Part shown: one piece after another, positions 34,553 through 46,498 of the stretch | Position numbering within the stretch: the first letter of the stretch is position 1 | How the letters are laid out: every line of letters begins with the position of its first letter | Assembly: GCA_007258455.2 (NCBI GenBank) | Contig: VDFB02254908.1 | Coordinates: 59,333-123,332 of the forward strand | Direction: 5' to 3' | Source of the DNA: Sequoia sempervirens | Taxonomy: Eukaryota > Streptophyta > Pinopsida > Cupressales > Cupressaceae | Length of the DNA stretch: 64,000 nt | Made by a program: the position numbers and the translations under genes | The notes under the pieces: model-generated | The model's input: only the letters and a program-made list of their open reading frames with translations | What the model was told of the DNA's origin: nothing | Databases searched by the model: none

Positions 34553-34821
34553 TTCTCATTCGCTATCGGAGGGTCCTTTAGTAGATATGAAAAAGTAGAA
34601 GATTGAGTCTACCCAAGCACTTGGAGGTCCTTGCTTGTAACCAATATTTTAAATAATTCATTGAATAGGGACCAACCTTTGTATTACTACTGTAAACATT
34701 TGTGCATATTAATAAATTTAATCATAAATTCAACTTTGATGGAGTTGACCCAACATCATCTATTGGAAGTGTTGTTACTGGCTGTATTGATGGAAAATTT
34801 GAGCATGGCTACCTAGTCAAT
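34553..34821 (+). pseudogene. ARID-HMG (HMGB) pseudogene fragment, copy 0
   Basis: It contains the end of exon B (to 34,626), the short intron, and the start of exon C (from 34,745, VDPTSSIGSVVTGCIDGKFE), stopping at 34,821 where G sequence takes over. Exon B has a CAG-to-TAG stop (MKK*K). It is a truncated relic of the same gene as the copies at 39.5, 48.2 and 61.3 kb. Confidence 0.85.
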
Positions 34822-34969
34822 TCGGCCATCTTTAGTAACATTAAGTATTCTTTATGAATGTTTCTGTTGTGATGAGGATCTTGATATCCTAACCCTTTTG
34901 TTTCCTCATTTGATATTTGTTCTAGGAGTTGATGAATTTCATGTTCACTTGTTGTATCAATTCCTTGCT

Positions 34970-35281
34970 TTAGGAAGATTGTAAGTATTCAAGGTGTAAG
35001 TATTCAAACATTTCCATTGGTGGTATTATAGGTGATGTTGGTTGTTTCATTGCTAGATAGAAGGCTGCATTAGCTTCAAGGTTGTCAAGGAAATCATTGA
35101 TGAGCTCATTCACGCTTACATCATCTTCTCCAATGATTTCAACATTACAAGAACGACATGCATTAGGAGTTGAAGGAGCATAAGTGAGTTCAAAGTCATT
35201 AGGGTTATTTCTAAAAGCACAACTTGACATATCTACTAAGGATTTCAAGGAAAACCATAACTTTCCAAAGCAAATGTCCAT
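34970..35281 (-). pseudogene. Family G leader ORF, minus copy 1
   Basis: The ATG is at 35,281. It opens MDICFGKLWFSLKSLVDMSS, then NDFELTYAPSTPNACRS, GEDDVSVNELINDFLDNLEA and MKQPTSPIIPPMEMFEYLHL, ending at YLQSS-stop. It runs 24 residues beyond the point where the 13,852 copy stops. An upstream in-frame extension to 35,389 is not conserved in the plus copy, so this start was chosen. Its function is unknown; it is likely the N-terminus of gag. Confidence 0.6.
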
Positions 35282-37284
35282 GATGTAAATTTTAGATTCT
35301 AAGCTGTGTAACAATGTGAAATGAAATGTTCTAGATGCAAATTTTATTTTGAGCAATGCACAAAATGAGCTAGTGTAAACTATATGCAATGAAATGTATG
35401 AAAAGTATAGTTTGTAAACTAAAATAGAAAGGAAACAACAACAAATAGAATCTTGGAAATAGGGAAATTAATCCAAAAAAAATTAGTGTATAATATGCAA
35501 AGGGACTTATTCACCCAAGGTGGAGAATGAGTCCCAGGTGGTGATTTTTTGTATGTTTTCAATGATTTTCAATAAAATTTTACTGTCTATAATGCTGTAT
35601 GATATGAAACTAAACTACAGATGTAGTTGTTTTTTATTTTCAATGTTTTTGGATGCAAAAATAAAGATAAAATGACTTTTCACTAATGCAAAATTGAAAC
35701 CCTAAAATACAAGTGAATGCAATGCAATCTAGATCTAAGATTTAATTTAACTCCAAATAAGACTTTAAGGTGTTCTTTAAATGTAGGTTCACCAGAATGT
35801 TTAGAAGAAGTTTATAATGTACTCTACGATTTTTTAGCTAGAATGACAATTTCCAACTAGCATTCAAGGATTTCCCTTGAGATCATGTATACCCCAACAA
35901 TGTAAAGGAGGTGAGAGATGTAGCTAAGGGCTGAATCCAAGGGGATTGATCAGAAATTACAAAGGGGTTCACCACCAAGTGTAAACTTTGAAAAGACAAT
36001 ATGTTTGAAAATACAGTGTGATATGCAAGCAAGATGCTAAATGACCTAAAACAACAAAGACATTGAAACATCAAGTGGCGAAATAGAATGTATGCACCTA
36101 AAGACCAAAATGAGGTCCTAAAATTCTAGAAATTCTATTGATGATGTCATATGGGACTCATTCACCAGCCTTGCTGAACTAGTCCACTTTATGGGTGACA
36201 GTTTTGGAACAAGTTTTGAAAAAACTTGGTGCTTAGATATGGAAAAATATTTTTCAAATAGCTCCACTGGGACTCATTCACCTCTTGTGCTGAATCAATC
36301 CACTTTAGGGTTTTGGGAAACTCTCAACTAGAAACTGCGGCTTTTGGTTTGCTTTTCTACTCTTGTCTCAGATCCGGGTCTAAAAGTGTGAAATTCAAAA
36401 TGAGGGTCTTCTCTAAGCTTTTCTTGCAACTTTGACAACTATGAATTGCTTTAACAATTTGGTGAATACTTTTCCAATCTTGCTCTTCAATATACTTAGC
36501 TTCAAAACCTGTAAAACACATGCAAAGAGAGGGGAAAATGTTGGGGGGGTTAGTAGATAGGGGCTTGCCTTGGTCAAGCCCCTTGTTTGGAAATTAAACC
36601 TTGAAATGAAAGAAAATGAAGAAGGATAATGATGAATGAACAAATGAGATGCTACAACTCACCAAACCCTAGTAGTAAAATGCTGCAACAATGCTTGAAA
36701 GGGCTACAATGGATGCGATTCTTAAATCTTGCTTGGAATAATGTAATCTTGAATGCAATGCTAGGTTGAATCATCAGCACCTACATAAAAAAATGTTAGC
36801 TCCAGAACAAACATGATGCACATAATCTTTGATATGATGGATGACACTTGAAGATGCTACAAAATACTTGATAATTTGCTATTGCAAACTCTTGAAAGCT
36901 CTTGTGAAGACTTGTGAATTCTAATTTTCTATAATGCATGAATACTCAAGTTGCTAGTATGAAAATGAGTTATTAAAGCTTGTATTTATACTCAATTATG
37001 TAGGAAATACCAAAAATGCAACACTACAGGTCAACCTTAGATCTTGGAGACCAAATCTCGCAAGATTTTTTATTTAAATTTCAATTTCGAGATAAGGGAG
37101 ACTCATTTGCCACAAGTGGCAAATGGGTCCCACCTTAGGTGATTTTAAGTGTTTTTCAGTATTTAAGTGTTTCAAATGGCCTTGTTGGGATTTATCTTGA
37201 AAATAATCATAATTAAGGCTCAAGCTTGTAATTTGGGGCCAATTAAGGAAGAATAAAGCCCAAATATTGAATAAGAGCCCTAGA

Positions 37285-37620
37285 AGAATGTGAAAATGTG
37301 TTACAACACTTTACAACACCCTAGAAAGGGACCCAACTAAGCTCAATTTGGCTAAAAATAGGTATCAAACCCTAGAAAAGTGTGAAAATTCATTACAACA
37401 CTTTATTGAACTTTTCAAAGGGACAATTAAAGTATACTTTAGTGAAATAGAGGTCTTGGAAAAATGTGATTGTTTATAACACTTCACAACATTGTCCCAA
37501 GACATCAATTAAGGCCTATTTTAGTAAAATAAAGGTCCTAGAGCAATGTGAACATTTACAAGATGTTACAACACCACTCCAAGATATCTGTTACAACATA
37601 TTTTGATGAAATAGAAGCCT
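37285..37620 (-). repeat. Family G tandem motif, 4 units of about 85-90 bp
   Basis: Units carry an AATGTGAAAATGTGTTACAA-like opening and ACACTTTACAACA, ending near CCTAGAAAGGG or its variants (37,290, 37,380, 37,460, 37,548). The duplicate unit has the same four at 46,107-46,440. Confidence 0.75.
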
Positions 37621-37679
37621 TGATACATTACAAAACCACCTTCAAGATCAAAAGACAGAGCTAAATCATACAAAATTGT

Positions 37680-39165
37680 CAATGGCGACAATTTATGTTA
37701 GTATAATATCATACTAAAAAATAATTTAAGAACGGTTAGCCATAAGAAAGAAAAATTAGAATCAATTATACCCGATGGCATAGAGCCTACCTCGATGGAG
37801 ATATCAAAATAAATCAATTTCAAATTAATTTAAACAATAGATCACATAAATAAATTAAAAGCAAAGATTAATGAAATATAGTCTACAATGAGCGCCAATA
37901 AACAACAAATTACTGATATTAATTTATATAACATATAGACATTCAGTCTATAGGAAGATAACCAGTGAGTCAATGGTATGTATTCACTAATCTATTACAA
38001 AGCACTTTCCTTTTGAAAGTTTTAATATGGGACAAAAATATGATATAGAAGCCATAATTTTTACAACATTTATACTTCACTTTATAAAAACACAAACTTC
38101 CGTAAAGAAAAACCCTAATACTATAACCACTGATACAAAACAACACCCATAATGGGGAATAAGGCTTATCTATAATCTTCAAATGGCTCTACCGAGGAAT
38201 GCTAATATGGCGTTGGCCTCTTGATCGCTACAAAAAGAAGGTGGAGAGGACACTAACACTAAGAGTCCTCAAAAGCATGAAAGGTAGATACCCACGAAAG
38301 GTAGATACCCACAAAAATTTTGCAACAGGAACGAGATAATAAAACTGCTTTAGAAAGTCAAAGTTCATGGGGGAGTGGTTCACCCTCACCTAGATGGGTC
38401 GATGCCAAAACCCCTCCAAAATAGCAAGAAATCTAATGGGACAAAGATGACACCACAACCTTTGGCATCTATTGGTACAGTAATACTCCAATGACCAGAG
38501 AAAACCCTAAAGGTGGTTATCAATAATCAACACATAGGCCACCAACTAACTCTTTCTAGAATAGAGGAAGATGGGTGGATCTATATCAAACAGACAATGC
38601 TCTTTACCCATAAAAAATACTGAAACAAAGAAGCTAACTATATGGCACCCCAATAGCAATAAAACCTTTCTCAGAAGGGACTAAATAAAAGGATGGCTGA
38701 AGAATAACCATACCACAAATATCTAAAAACCCACACATGCTAAGGACCACAGAAAATAACTGTCTAGACACACTCGTATCATGAGCATGAGGCCTCATAT
38801 CAGCGTATGCAAAAATCATGAAAATGAAAGACAAGAACTACATAAAAGTGGTGATAGAAAAACATAATGGTTGATGGGATAGGCAATGTCACATCGGGTA
38901 GAGCTAGCCAATGAAACTAAAACCCTAGACAAGTGGAAGCAGGGTAAATCAAATCTAAGTTTGCTCCCTTACACAATAATCAAATCGATATGCCTTAATG
39001 CTAACTATTATGGAGCCACAAATCGATATTCCTTAATTCTAACTATTATGGACCAACAATTATCAAATTGATATACCCTAATGCTAACTATTAACATAAA
39101 GAAAAAATCAAAAATTAATTTGCACGTGTCTTCCCTATGTCTTGGGCATTATGGTAACAGCTTAC
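37680..39165 (+). repeat. ORF-block repeat, copy 1 (broken)
   Basis: It is collinear with 46,499-47,950 and 59,990-61,310. The short ORF starting ATGGCTCTACCG at 38,182 is broken here: CGA is TGA, CAG is TAG, and an 18 bp tandem duplication (CGAAAGGTAGATACCCA) is inserted near 38,290-38,320. The downstream half contains three short repeats with ATCGATAT.CCTTAAT.CTAACT (38,980-39,090). Confidence 0.75.
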
Positions 39166-39167
39166 CC

Positions 39168-39212
39168 ACTATAATAATAATTATTATTATTATTAATTAT
39201 TTAATTATTCAT
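39168..39212. repeat. ATT/TAA microsatellite
   Basis: A run of ATAATAATTATTATTATTA is present in unit 1 but absent from the corresponding place in unit 2 (near 47,970), where a longer segment is missing. Confidence 0.8.
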
Positions 39213-39542
39213 TAGTCTTTTGTTCTATAATTAAATTAATTTTTAAATATTTTCCACCTTTTACATTCTGTTATTAAATATTTATTTTTAGAATTATTTA
39301 ATTTATTCCACAACCTCTTTATTTGTGTCATTCTTATCCCTTCTCTTTATCTATGCCATTCTAAGCCCTTCACATCCCAATTAATTTCCACCCTTGATAA
39401 GGTTTTATTATCTCCTAATCTCCACCTTCCACCCCTAACTAAACCCTATTTTTTCCCTAACCCTATTTCATTGCTTCTCAAGCAATCTTATCCAATGATC
39501 TTCATCATTTGATCTTGACCCTTCATTCAATTTTTGGTTTTC

Positions 39543-39553
39543 TATATAAAAAG
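39543..39553 (+). promoter_or_regulatory. TATA box upstream of HMGB pseudogene copy 1
   Basis: TATATAAAAAG lies about 87 bp before an ATG at 39,630. The paralog at 48,223 has CTATAAAAG at the matching place. A conserved TATA followed by a leader of about 80 bp and a short first exon looks like an authentic promoter, though activity cannot be judged. Confidence 0.55.
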
Positions 39554-39589
39554 ACCTATCGCTTTCATTTCAACCTTAGCTCGCTAGAG

Positions 39590-42321
39590 ACAACCAAAAC
39601 TACTATCGCATTCTTCGATATCAAACAAAATGGAGAAGAGCAATGAACGTGATTCAATCATGGCATAGAGATTGTTGGTAATATTATTTATCATTTTATA
39701 CTTTATGTTCATTTGTGCTTCATTGTTGAGATTTGTTTTATTACAATTGTACTATAAATTGAAATAGCTTATTAAATTCATAATAGAAAACATAAAAGTA
39801 CTATTTTATTTTAGCTCAAAAGAATCTTTCAAATATTTATAACCCTATTCTACATAACGAAATCCTTGTTGAGATTTTTTGTCATTACAACTGTACTATA
39901 AATTAGAATAGCTTATTAAATTCGTAATGGAAAATAGAAAAGTACTCTTTTTATTTTAGCTCGATTTTTTTTTCAAATACCCTTTGTTGTAAAATATATG
40001 GAGATGACTTGTAATTTTTGGTAATTTTCCTATAATTGGAATAGCATATTAAATTCATAATGGAAAATATAAAAGTACTCATTTATTTTAGCTCAATTTT
40101 TTTTTTTCAAATACCAATAATTGTAAAATATATGCATATGCCAAGTAGGAGATTCATATGCCAAGTAGGAGATTCATATAATTTTCCCGTAATTGGAATA
40201 GCTTATTAAATTCATAATGGAAAATATAAAGTACTCTTTTAGTTTAGCTCAAAAAAATCTTTCAAATACCCATAACCCTATTCTACAGATTGAAATCTTT
40301 GTTGAGATTAGGGTCCTATGTTTTGAATTTTTTGTATTTGACGGTTGATACTATTGATTCATGTCTTTTCCCTTGATTCTACCCTATTTTACAGAAAGAA
40401 ATCATTGTTTAGAAAATATAAAAATACTCTTTTGTTTTAGCTCAAAAGAATTTTTCAAATACCCATAACCCTATTCTATAGAACGAAATCCATGTTGAGA
40501 TTTTCTGTCATAGAATGAAATTCTTGTTGACTGTATGTTAATCGAATAGCTTATTAAATTCATAATGGAAAATACAAAAGTACTCTTTTATTTTAGCTCA
40601 AAATAAATCTTTCAAATACCCATAGTTATAAAATATATGCAGATGACAAGTATGAGATTTTTGTAATTTTCATCTAATTGCAATAGATGGAAAATATAAA
40701 AGTACTCTTTTATCTTAGCTCAAAAAAATCTCTCAAATACCTACAATTGTAAAATATATGTCAGGTAGGAGATAAGTTAGTTCATTGTTCAAAATTTCTT
40801 TGATATTATTCTAGTAATATATCTACATATAATAATTAAAATTTTGAGAAAATAAATTGAATATATTTAAATATGATCAATTTAATATATTTTACTTTTA
40901 ACCTCATCAATACTTTAATTGTCATGTTCTAGTCTCAATATAGATTTTTAAATCACACTATGTGAAACTGTTTTTAATTTTTTTTTAAAACCATCTTCGG
41001 TAAACATTAACTTTCTCATTATAATTATATTCTGGAATGTCAAACATTAATTATCATCATCGAATCACCAGATTTATGGTTCAATTGACCCTGCAGAAAG
41101 GAAAACATACTCGTTTGCTTCTCATGTTTAATATTCATGAAAACACACCTTATGGACTGTAGAAGATATAATTGTGCATGTGTGTCCACATTCAAGAATG
41201 TATTTTGTGTAACTGGTATATCTGCAATTTAGTTCAACCCAGTAATTTTATTTTTGAAAAATTAATATAGCTACGTTTTGATCAGAGTTTAAAGCTTATA
41301 GTTGAGACTTAGATCTATCACTAAAAATAGGAAATGGAAAGAGATCACTTTGGTGTTCAACTTTCCTCCAACAATTACGACTGCCTCGTTTGTTTTATGT
41401 GTAGGTTTACTTCTTTCGGCGTAAGGGTCCTGTAGTGCCATCACTAGGTATCTAGATAAAACAGTATTTAATCGTTATTTCAAACTGTGCTATGTTCACA
41501 TTAATTTTTGTTTATCTCACATAATTGTATACTTTCTGTTGTATAAGCAGTTTCCCTCCCTTCAGTATCTCCAGCTTCTCATTCGCTGTCGGAGGGTCCT
41601 GTAGAAGATATGAAAAAGCAGAAGATTGAGTCTGCCCAAGCACTTGGAGGTCCTTGCTTGTAACCAATATTTTAAATAATTCATTGAATAGGGACCGACC
41701 TTTGTATTACTACTGTAAACATTTGTGCATATTAATAAATTTAATCATAAATTCAACTTTGATGCAGTTGACCCAACATCATCTATTGGAAGTGTTGTTA
41801 CTGGCTGTATTGATGGAAAATTTGAGCATGGTTACCTAGTCAATGTGACAGTCGGGACAAGGCAAATGAGGGGTGTTTTGTACCATGTTCCTCCTTCCAG
41901 GACTGCACCACAGCATGCAACTGTATCTCCCTTTATGAATAGCATGGGTAATGAGGTCAAAACCTCTGTCACGGAACATCAGATTGAACGTAGGCGGAAA
42001 AAGAAGCTAATGACTAGGAAGGATCCTAATGCACCAAGGCCGAACAGAACTGGCTATGAGGATGAAAAACTTGTATGTAAATGACAAAATTAGTGTTTTA
42101 CTTATAACCATATATACTAAATGTTTATATTGAGTTTATATTAATTTGTTTTTTTATGGCAGCCTTATCAAGAGCGTGGTATACAAGAAAAAGAGGGCTA
42201 TAGAAAAGAGATGTGTGAATACTTGCGACTTCAGGCTCAAAGTGTTGTGGTTGAAACTCATACCATACCAGGAGTAGATTGTTCAGCCCCTGTCAGAGAG
42301 CAGCTCTATGACAAGCAGTAG
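39590..42321 (+). pseudogene. ARID-HMG (plant HMGB9/10/15-like) pseudogene, copy 1
   Basis: This class of nuclear protein binds DNA through an ARID and an HMG box. Exon 1 candidate: ATG 39,630, but a TAG at 39,666 ends it after 12 codons. ARID exon ends at 41,447 (WKEITLVFNFPP) and lacks about 38 bp that copy 3 keeps. Exon B 41,551-41,649; exon C 41,768-42,072 (VVTGCIDGKFEHGYLVNVTV, then DPNAPRPNRTGYEDEKL); exon D 42,163-42,321 (PYQERGIQEKEGYRKEMCEY...DKQ, TAG). Exons B-C-D have GT/AG borders, consistent phases and join without stops. The HMG-box core (about 35-38 residues between GY and EDEKL) is missing. It could be a shortened gene or a pseudogene; the ARID deletion and early stop favour the latter. 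Confidence 0.85.
39760..40780 (+). repeat. Intronic minisatellite, about 7 units of 130-150 bp (copy 1)
   Basis: Each unit has TTATTAAATTCATAATGGAA, then AAAGTACTCTTTTATTTTAG, CTCAA, a T-run, TTTCAAATACC and AAATATATG or CCTATTCTA variants. Units open near 39,768, 39,910, 40,048, 40,200, 40,410 (partial), 40,545 and 40,685. They lie in the first intron of the HMGB-like pseudogene. Confidence 0.85.
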
Positions 42322-42945
42322 TGTTAAACAATTAGGAATATCCTGCTAGTATTGGGAATAAACTTAGTTGTACCGCATATATTCAAACAGGTAGTGTTAG
42401 GTACATCCGGACTGTAAGTTTGTGGACATTAAATGCACTTTTCTTGTTGCAAACGAGCAACAGATTTTGTCCATACTCAACAAGTGCTGACAATAGACTC
42501 AGCTTTGATTATCAAATTGGTCAATTAAGTATTTAATGCAATCTGTGGCTCCATGAGCAAGTATTATTCCGGACTGTTGAAGCATTCTGTTTTGTTCCAG
42601 GTTTGATTATTAATTTTCTCGGTAAATAGTAGTTTACCATCCATGCCTTTATAGGCAATAATATTACAATTGGTACACGGTTAGTTTTCCTCCTTTTTAG
42701 TGCAAACCTTATTTTTCAGAAATATAATCTTTGAACAAGCGAACTTTTCATAGGAAAAAATAATTGTTTGCAAGGTGATTTGTAATTGATTTTAAAAATA
42801 ATAAGTAAAACAAAAAAATTGGTTTTGTTAATTTTGTTTAGTAATAGGAAATAGACCTCCCTTCATTGCTATTCCAATATAGAATAGAATGGACTCCATC
42901 TATATTGGACTCCATTGGCTTTCCTGTTTAGCTTAAATTTCATAG
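42322..42945 (+). other. 3' flank of HMGB pseudogene copy 1
   Basis: This noncoding sequence is shared with copy 2 (50,515-50,925) and with the window end (63,930-64,000). It contains GCAACAGATTTTGTCCATA and TGGACTCCATCTATATTGG. It probably includes the old 3' UTR; AATAAA-like strings occur but no site is certain. Confidence 0.6.
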
Positions 42946-42989
42946 CTTATCATTGCGTGATTACCACACACGTTAAGGTTTGGGTTTGA

Positions 42990-43288
42990 AGTAGCTGTTT
43001 CAATTAATATAAATTATGTACAAGATCTCTTAGTTAAATAAATATTTTGATTTATTTAACTAAAGGGGATGATGTTAGTGGTAAAGATAAATTAAATAAA
43101 ATTGGTTTATTTAATTAAAGATGAACTTTAAAATAAATAAAATGATTTATTTAATAAAAAAGGGGATGATGATTTAAATAAATTTGATTGATTAACAGAG
43201 GAATTAAGATGAATTAATTAAATGGTAAATAAAGGTGTGATTAAAGAAGAATCGTATTTAGTTGATCAAGATAATTTTCATGTCTACA
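42990..43288 (-). repeat. Family S LTR end, closing TGTCTACA at 43,288
   Basis: AT islands of the TTTATTTAACTAAAGG and TTAATTAAAGATGA kind lead to TGTCTACA. It abuts a plus-strand G fragment, as at 33,420/33,421, but at a different internal G position. Confidence 0.6.
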
Positions 43289-43437
43289 ATTCTTTGCATC
43301 TAGGACATTCTATTTAGACATATTTCAATCATATTTGCATTATTCTTCAGTGAACCATAAATATTTTTGGGACACCTCTCTCCTTTTAGGTGCAAAACCC
43401 TAAAAGTTTAAGAGATCATCCTATTCCAAAAACATAC
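43289..43437 (+). mobile_element. Family G fragment, plus strand, tail-to-tail with the next
   Basis: It matches 13,248-13,400 (TTTGCATCTAGGACATT, GGTGCAAAACCCTA). It meets a minus-strand G fragment at about 43,437, creating an inverted junction within the same family. Confidence 0.75.
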
Positions 43438-46400
43438 AATTCAGTAATTTTCTTTCACTTTTAGGTGGTAGACGAGGGGTTGTATCTTTTGTAGCTTATA
43501 AGGTCTTTTGTGTTTTCTTGATTAACCAATTTCTCTAGTTGAATGTTGAGGAAGAGGATCTATGGTGATCCTACCATCTTTGTTATTGTCACTAAGAGAT
43601 TCTAGTTTCTCATTGAGAAGGAGAATCGTTATAGCAGCAGGGTCTAGGACAATCCGACCATCTTCAGTAAACATTTAGTATTCTTTATGAATGTTTCTGT
43701 TGTGATGAGGATCTTGATATCCTAACCCTTTTGTTTCCTCATTTGGTATTTGTTCTAGGAGTTGATGAATTTCATGTTCACTTGTTGTATCAAATCCTTG
43801 CTTTAGGAAGATTGTAAGTATTCAAGGTGTAAGTATTCAAACATTTCCATTGGTGGTATTATAGGTGATGTTGGTTGTTTCATTGCTAGATAGAAGGATG
43901 CATTAGTTTCAAGGTTGTCAAGGCAATCATTGATGAGCTCATTCACGCTTACATCATCTTCTCCAATTATTTCAACATTACAAGAAGGACATGCATTAGG
44001 AGTTGAAGGAGCATAAGTGAGTTCAAAGTCGTTAGGGTTATTTCTAAAAGCACAACTTGACATATCTACAAACGATTTCAAGGACAACCATAACTTTCCA
44101 AAGCACATGTCCATGATGTAAATTTTAGATTCTAAGCTATGTAACAATGTGAAATGAAATATTCTAGATGCAATTTTTATTTTGAGCAATACACAAAATG
44201 AACTAGTGTAAAATAGATGCAATGAAATGTATGAAAAGTATAGTTTGTAAACTAAAATAGAAAGGCAACAACAACAAATAGAAGCTTGGAAATAGGGAAA
44301 TTAATCCAAAAAAATATAGTGTATAATATGCAAAGGGACTTATCCACCAAAGGTGGAGAATGAGTCCCAGATGGTATTTTTTTAATGTTTTCAATGAAAT
44401 TTTACTGTCTATAATGTTGTATGGTATGAAACTAAACTACAGATGTAGCTGTTTTTGATTTTCAATGTTTTTGGATGCAAAAATAAAGATAAAATGACTT
44501 TTCACTTATGTAAAATTGAAACCCTAAAATACAAGTGAATGCAATGCAATCTAGATCTAAGATGTAATTTCACTCCAAATAAGACTTTAAGGTGTTCTTT
44601 AAATGTAGGTTCACCAAAATGTTTAGAAGAAATTTATAATGTACTCTACGATTTTGCAACTAGGATGACAATTTCCAACTAGCATTCAAGGATTTCCCTT
44701 GAGATGTATACCCCAAGAATGTAAAGGAGGTGAGAGATCTAGCTAAGGGCTGAATCCAAGGGGATTGATCAGAAATTACAAAGGGGTTCACCACCAAGTG
44801 TAAACTTTGAAAAGATAATATGTTTGAAAATATAGTGTGATATGCAAGCAAGATGCTAAATGACCTAAAACAACAAAGAAATTGAAACATCAAGTGGCGA
44901 AACAGAATGTATGCACCTAAAGACCAAAATGAGGTCCTAAAATTCTAGAAATTCTATTGATGATGTCATATGGGACTCATTCACCAGCCTTGCTGAATTA
45001 GTCCACTTTATGGGTGACAGTTCTGGAACAAGTTTCAAAAAGCTTGGTGCTCAGATTTGGAAAAAAAAAATTCAAATAGCTCTAGTGGGACTCATTTGCC
45101 TCCTGTGCCGAATCAATCCACTTTAGGGTTTTAGGAAACTCTAAACTAGAAACTGCGGCTTTTGGTTTTCTTTTCTACTCTTGACTCAGATCTAGGTCTG
45201 AAAGTGTGAAATTCAAAATGAAGGTCTTCTCTAAGCTTTTCTTGCCACTTTGAAAACTATGAATTGCTTTAACAATTTGGTGACAACTTTTCCAATCTTT
45301 CTCTTCAATATACTTGGCTTCAAAACCTGTAAAACACATGCAAAGAGAGGGGAAAATGTTGGGGGGGTTAGTAGATAGGGGCTTGCCTTGGTCAAGCCCC
45401 TTATTTGGTAATTAAACCTTGAAATGAAAGAAAATGAAGAAGGATAATGATGAATGAACAAATGAGATGCTACAACTCACCAAACCCTAGTAGTAAAATG
45501 CTGCAACAATGCTTGAAAGGGCTACAATGGATTCAATTCTTAAATCTTGCTTGGAATGATGTAATCTTGAATGCAATGCTAGCTTGAATCATCAACACCT
45601 ACATAAAAAATGTTAGCTCCAGAACAAACATGATGCACATAATCTTTGATATGATGGATGACACTTGATGATGCTAAAAAAATACTTGAAAATTTGCTAT
45701 TGTAGACTCTTGAAAGCTCTTGTGAAGACTTGTGAATTCTAATTTTCTATAATGCATGAATACTCAAGTTGCTAGTATGAAAATGAGTGATTAAAGCTTG
45801 TATTTATACTCAATTATGTAGGAAATCCCAAAAAATGCAACACTACAGGTCAACCTTAGATCTTGGAGACCAAATCTCGCAAGATTTTTTATTTAAATTT
45901 CAATTTTGAGTTAAGGGGGACTCATTCGCCACAAGTGGCAAATGGGTCCCATGTTAGGTGATTTTAAGTGTTTTTCGGTATTTAAGTGTTTCAAATGGCC
46001 TTGTTGGGATTTATCTTGAAAATATTCATAATTAAGGCTCAAGGTTGTAATTTGGGGAAAATTAAGGAAGAGTAAAGCCCAAATATTGAATAAGAGCCCT
46101 AGAAGAATGTGAAAATGTGTTACAACACTTTACAACACCCTAGAAAGGGGCCCAACTAAGCTCAATTTGGCTAAAAATAGGTATCAAACCCTAGAAAAGT
46201 GTCAAAATTCATTACGACACTTTACAACACTTTTCAAAGGGACAATTAAAGTATACTTTAGTGAAATAGAGGTCTTGGAAAAATGTGATTGTTTACAACA
46301 CTTAACAACTTTGTCCCAAGACATCAATTAAAGCCTATTTTTGTGAAATAAAGGTCCTAGAGCAATGTGAACATTTACGAGATGTTACAACACCACTCCA

Positions 46401-46490
46401 AGATATCTGTTACAACACATTTTGATGAAATAGAAGCCTCGATACATTACAAAACCACCTTCAAGATCAAAAGACGGAGCTAAATCATAA
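43438..46490 (-). mobile_element. Family G fragment, minus strand, in duplication unit 2
   Basis: It is collinear with 34,826-37,670 and extends about 210 bp further toward the gag zinc-knuckle region (43,440-43,650), which unit 1 lacks. The leader ORF lies at 44,114-43,803 and four GTGTTGTAA-type units lie at 46,107-46,440. Confidence 0.8.
43803..44114 (-). pseudogene. Family G leader ORF, minus copy 2
   Basis: The ATG is at 44,114. It opens MDMCFGKLWLSLKSFVDMSS and is the same length as the copy at 35,281-34,970, with about ten substitutions and no frameshift. Conservation of the frame across three copies supports a once-coding segment. Confidence 0.6.
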
Positions 46491-46498
46491 AAATTTGT

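Larger units (their letters stand above)
34826..37670 (-). mobile_element. Family G fragment, minus strand, in duplication unit 1
   Basis: The reverse complement is collinear with 11,945-14,430. The leader ORF lies at 35,281-34,970. Motifs GACTCATTCACC and GCAAATGGGTCCC recur as in the plus copy (ACTCATTCGCCACC). It ends at 34,826 against the HMGB copy 0 fragment. Confidence 0.8.
34826..42945. repeat. Segmental duplication, unit 1
   Basis: It is collinear with 43,650-50,925. The offset is about 8,825 bp at the left, 8,800 at 39,121/47,921 and 8,301 within the HMGB exons. The change falls in the intronic minisatellite. The unit holds a minus-strand G fragment, an ORF block and HMGB pseudogene copy 1. 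Confidence 0.9.
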
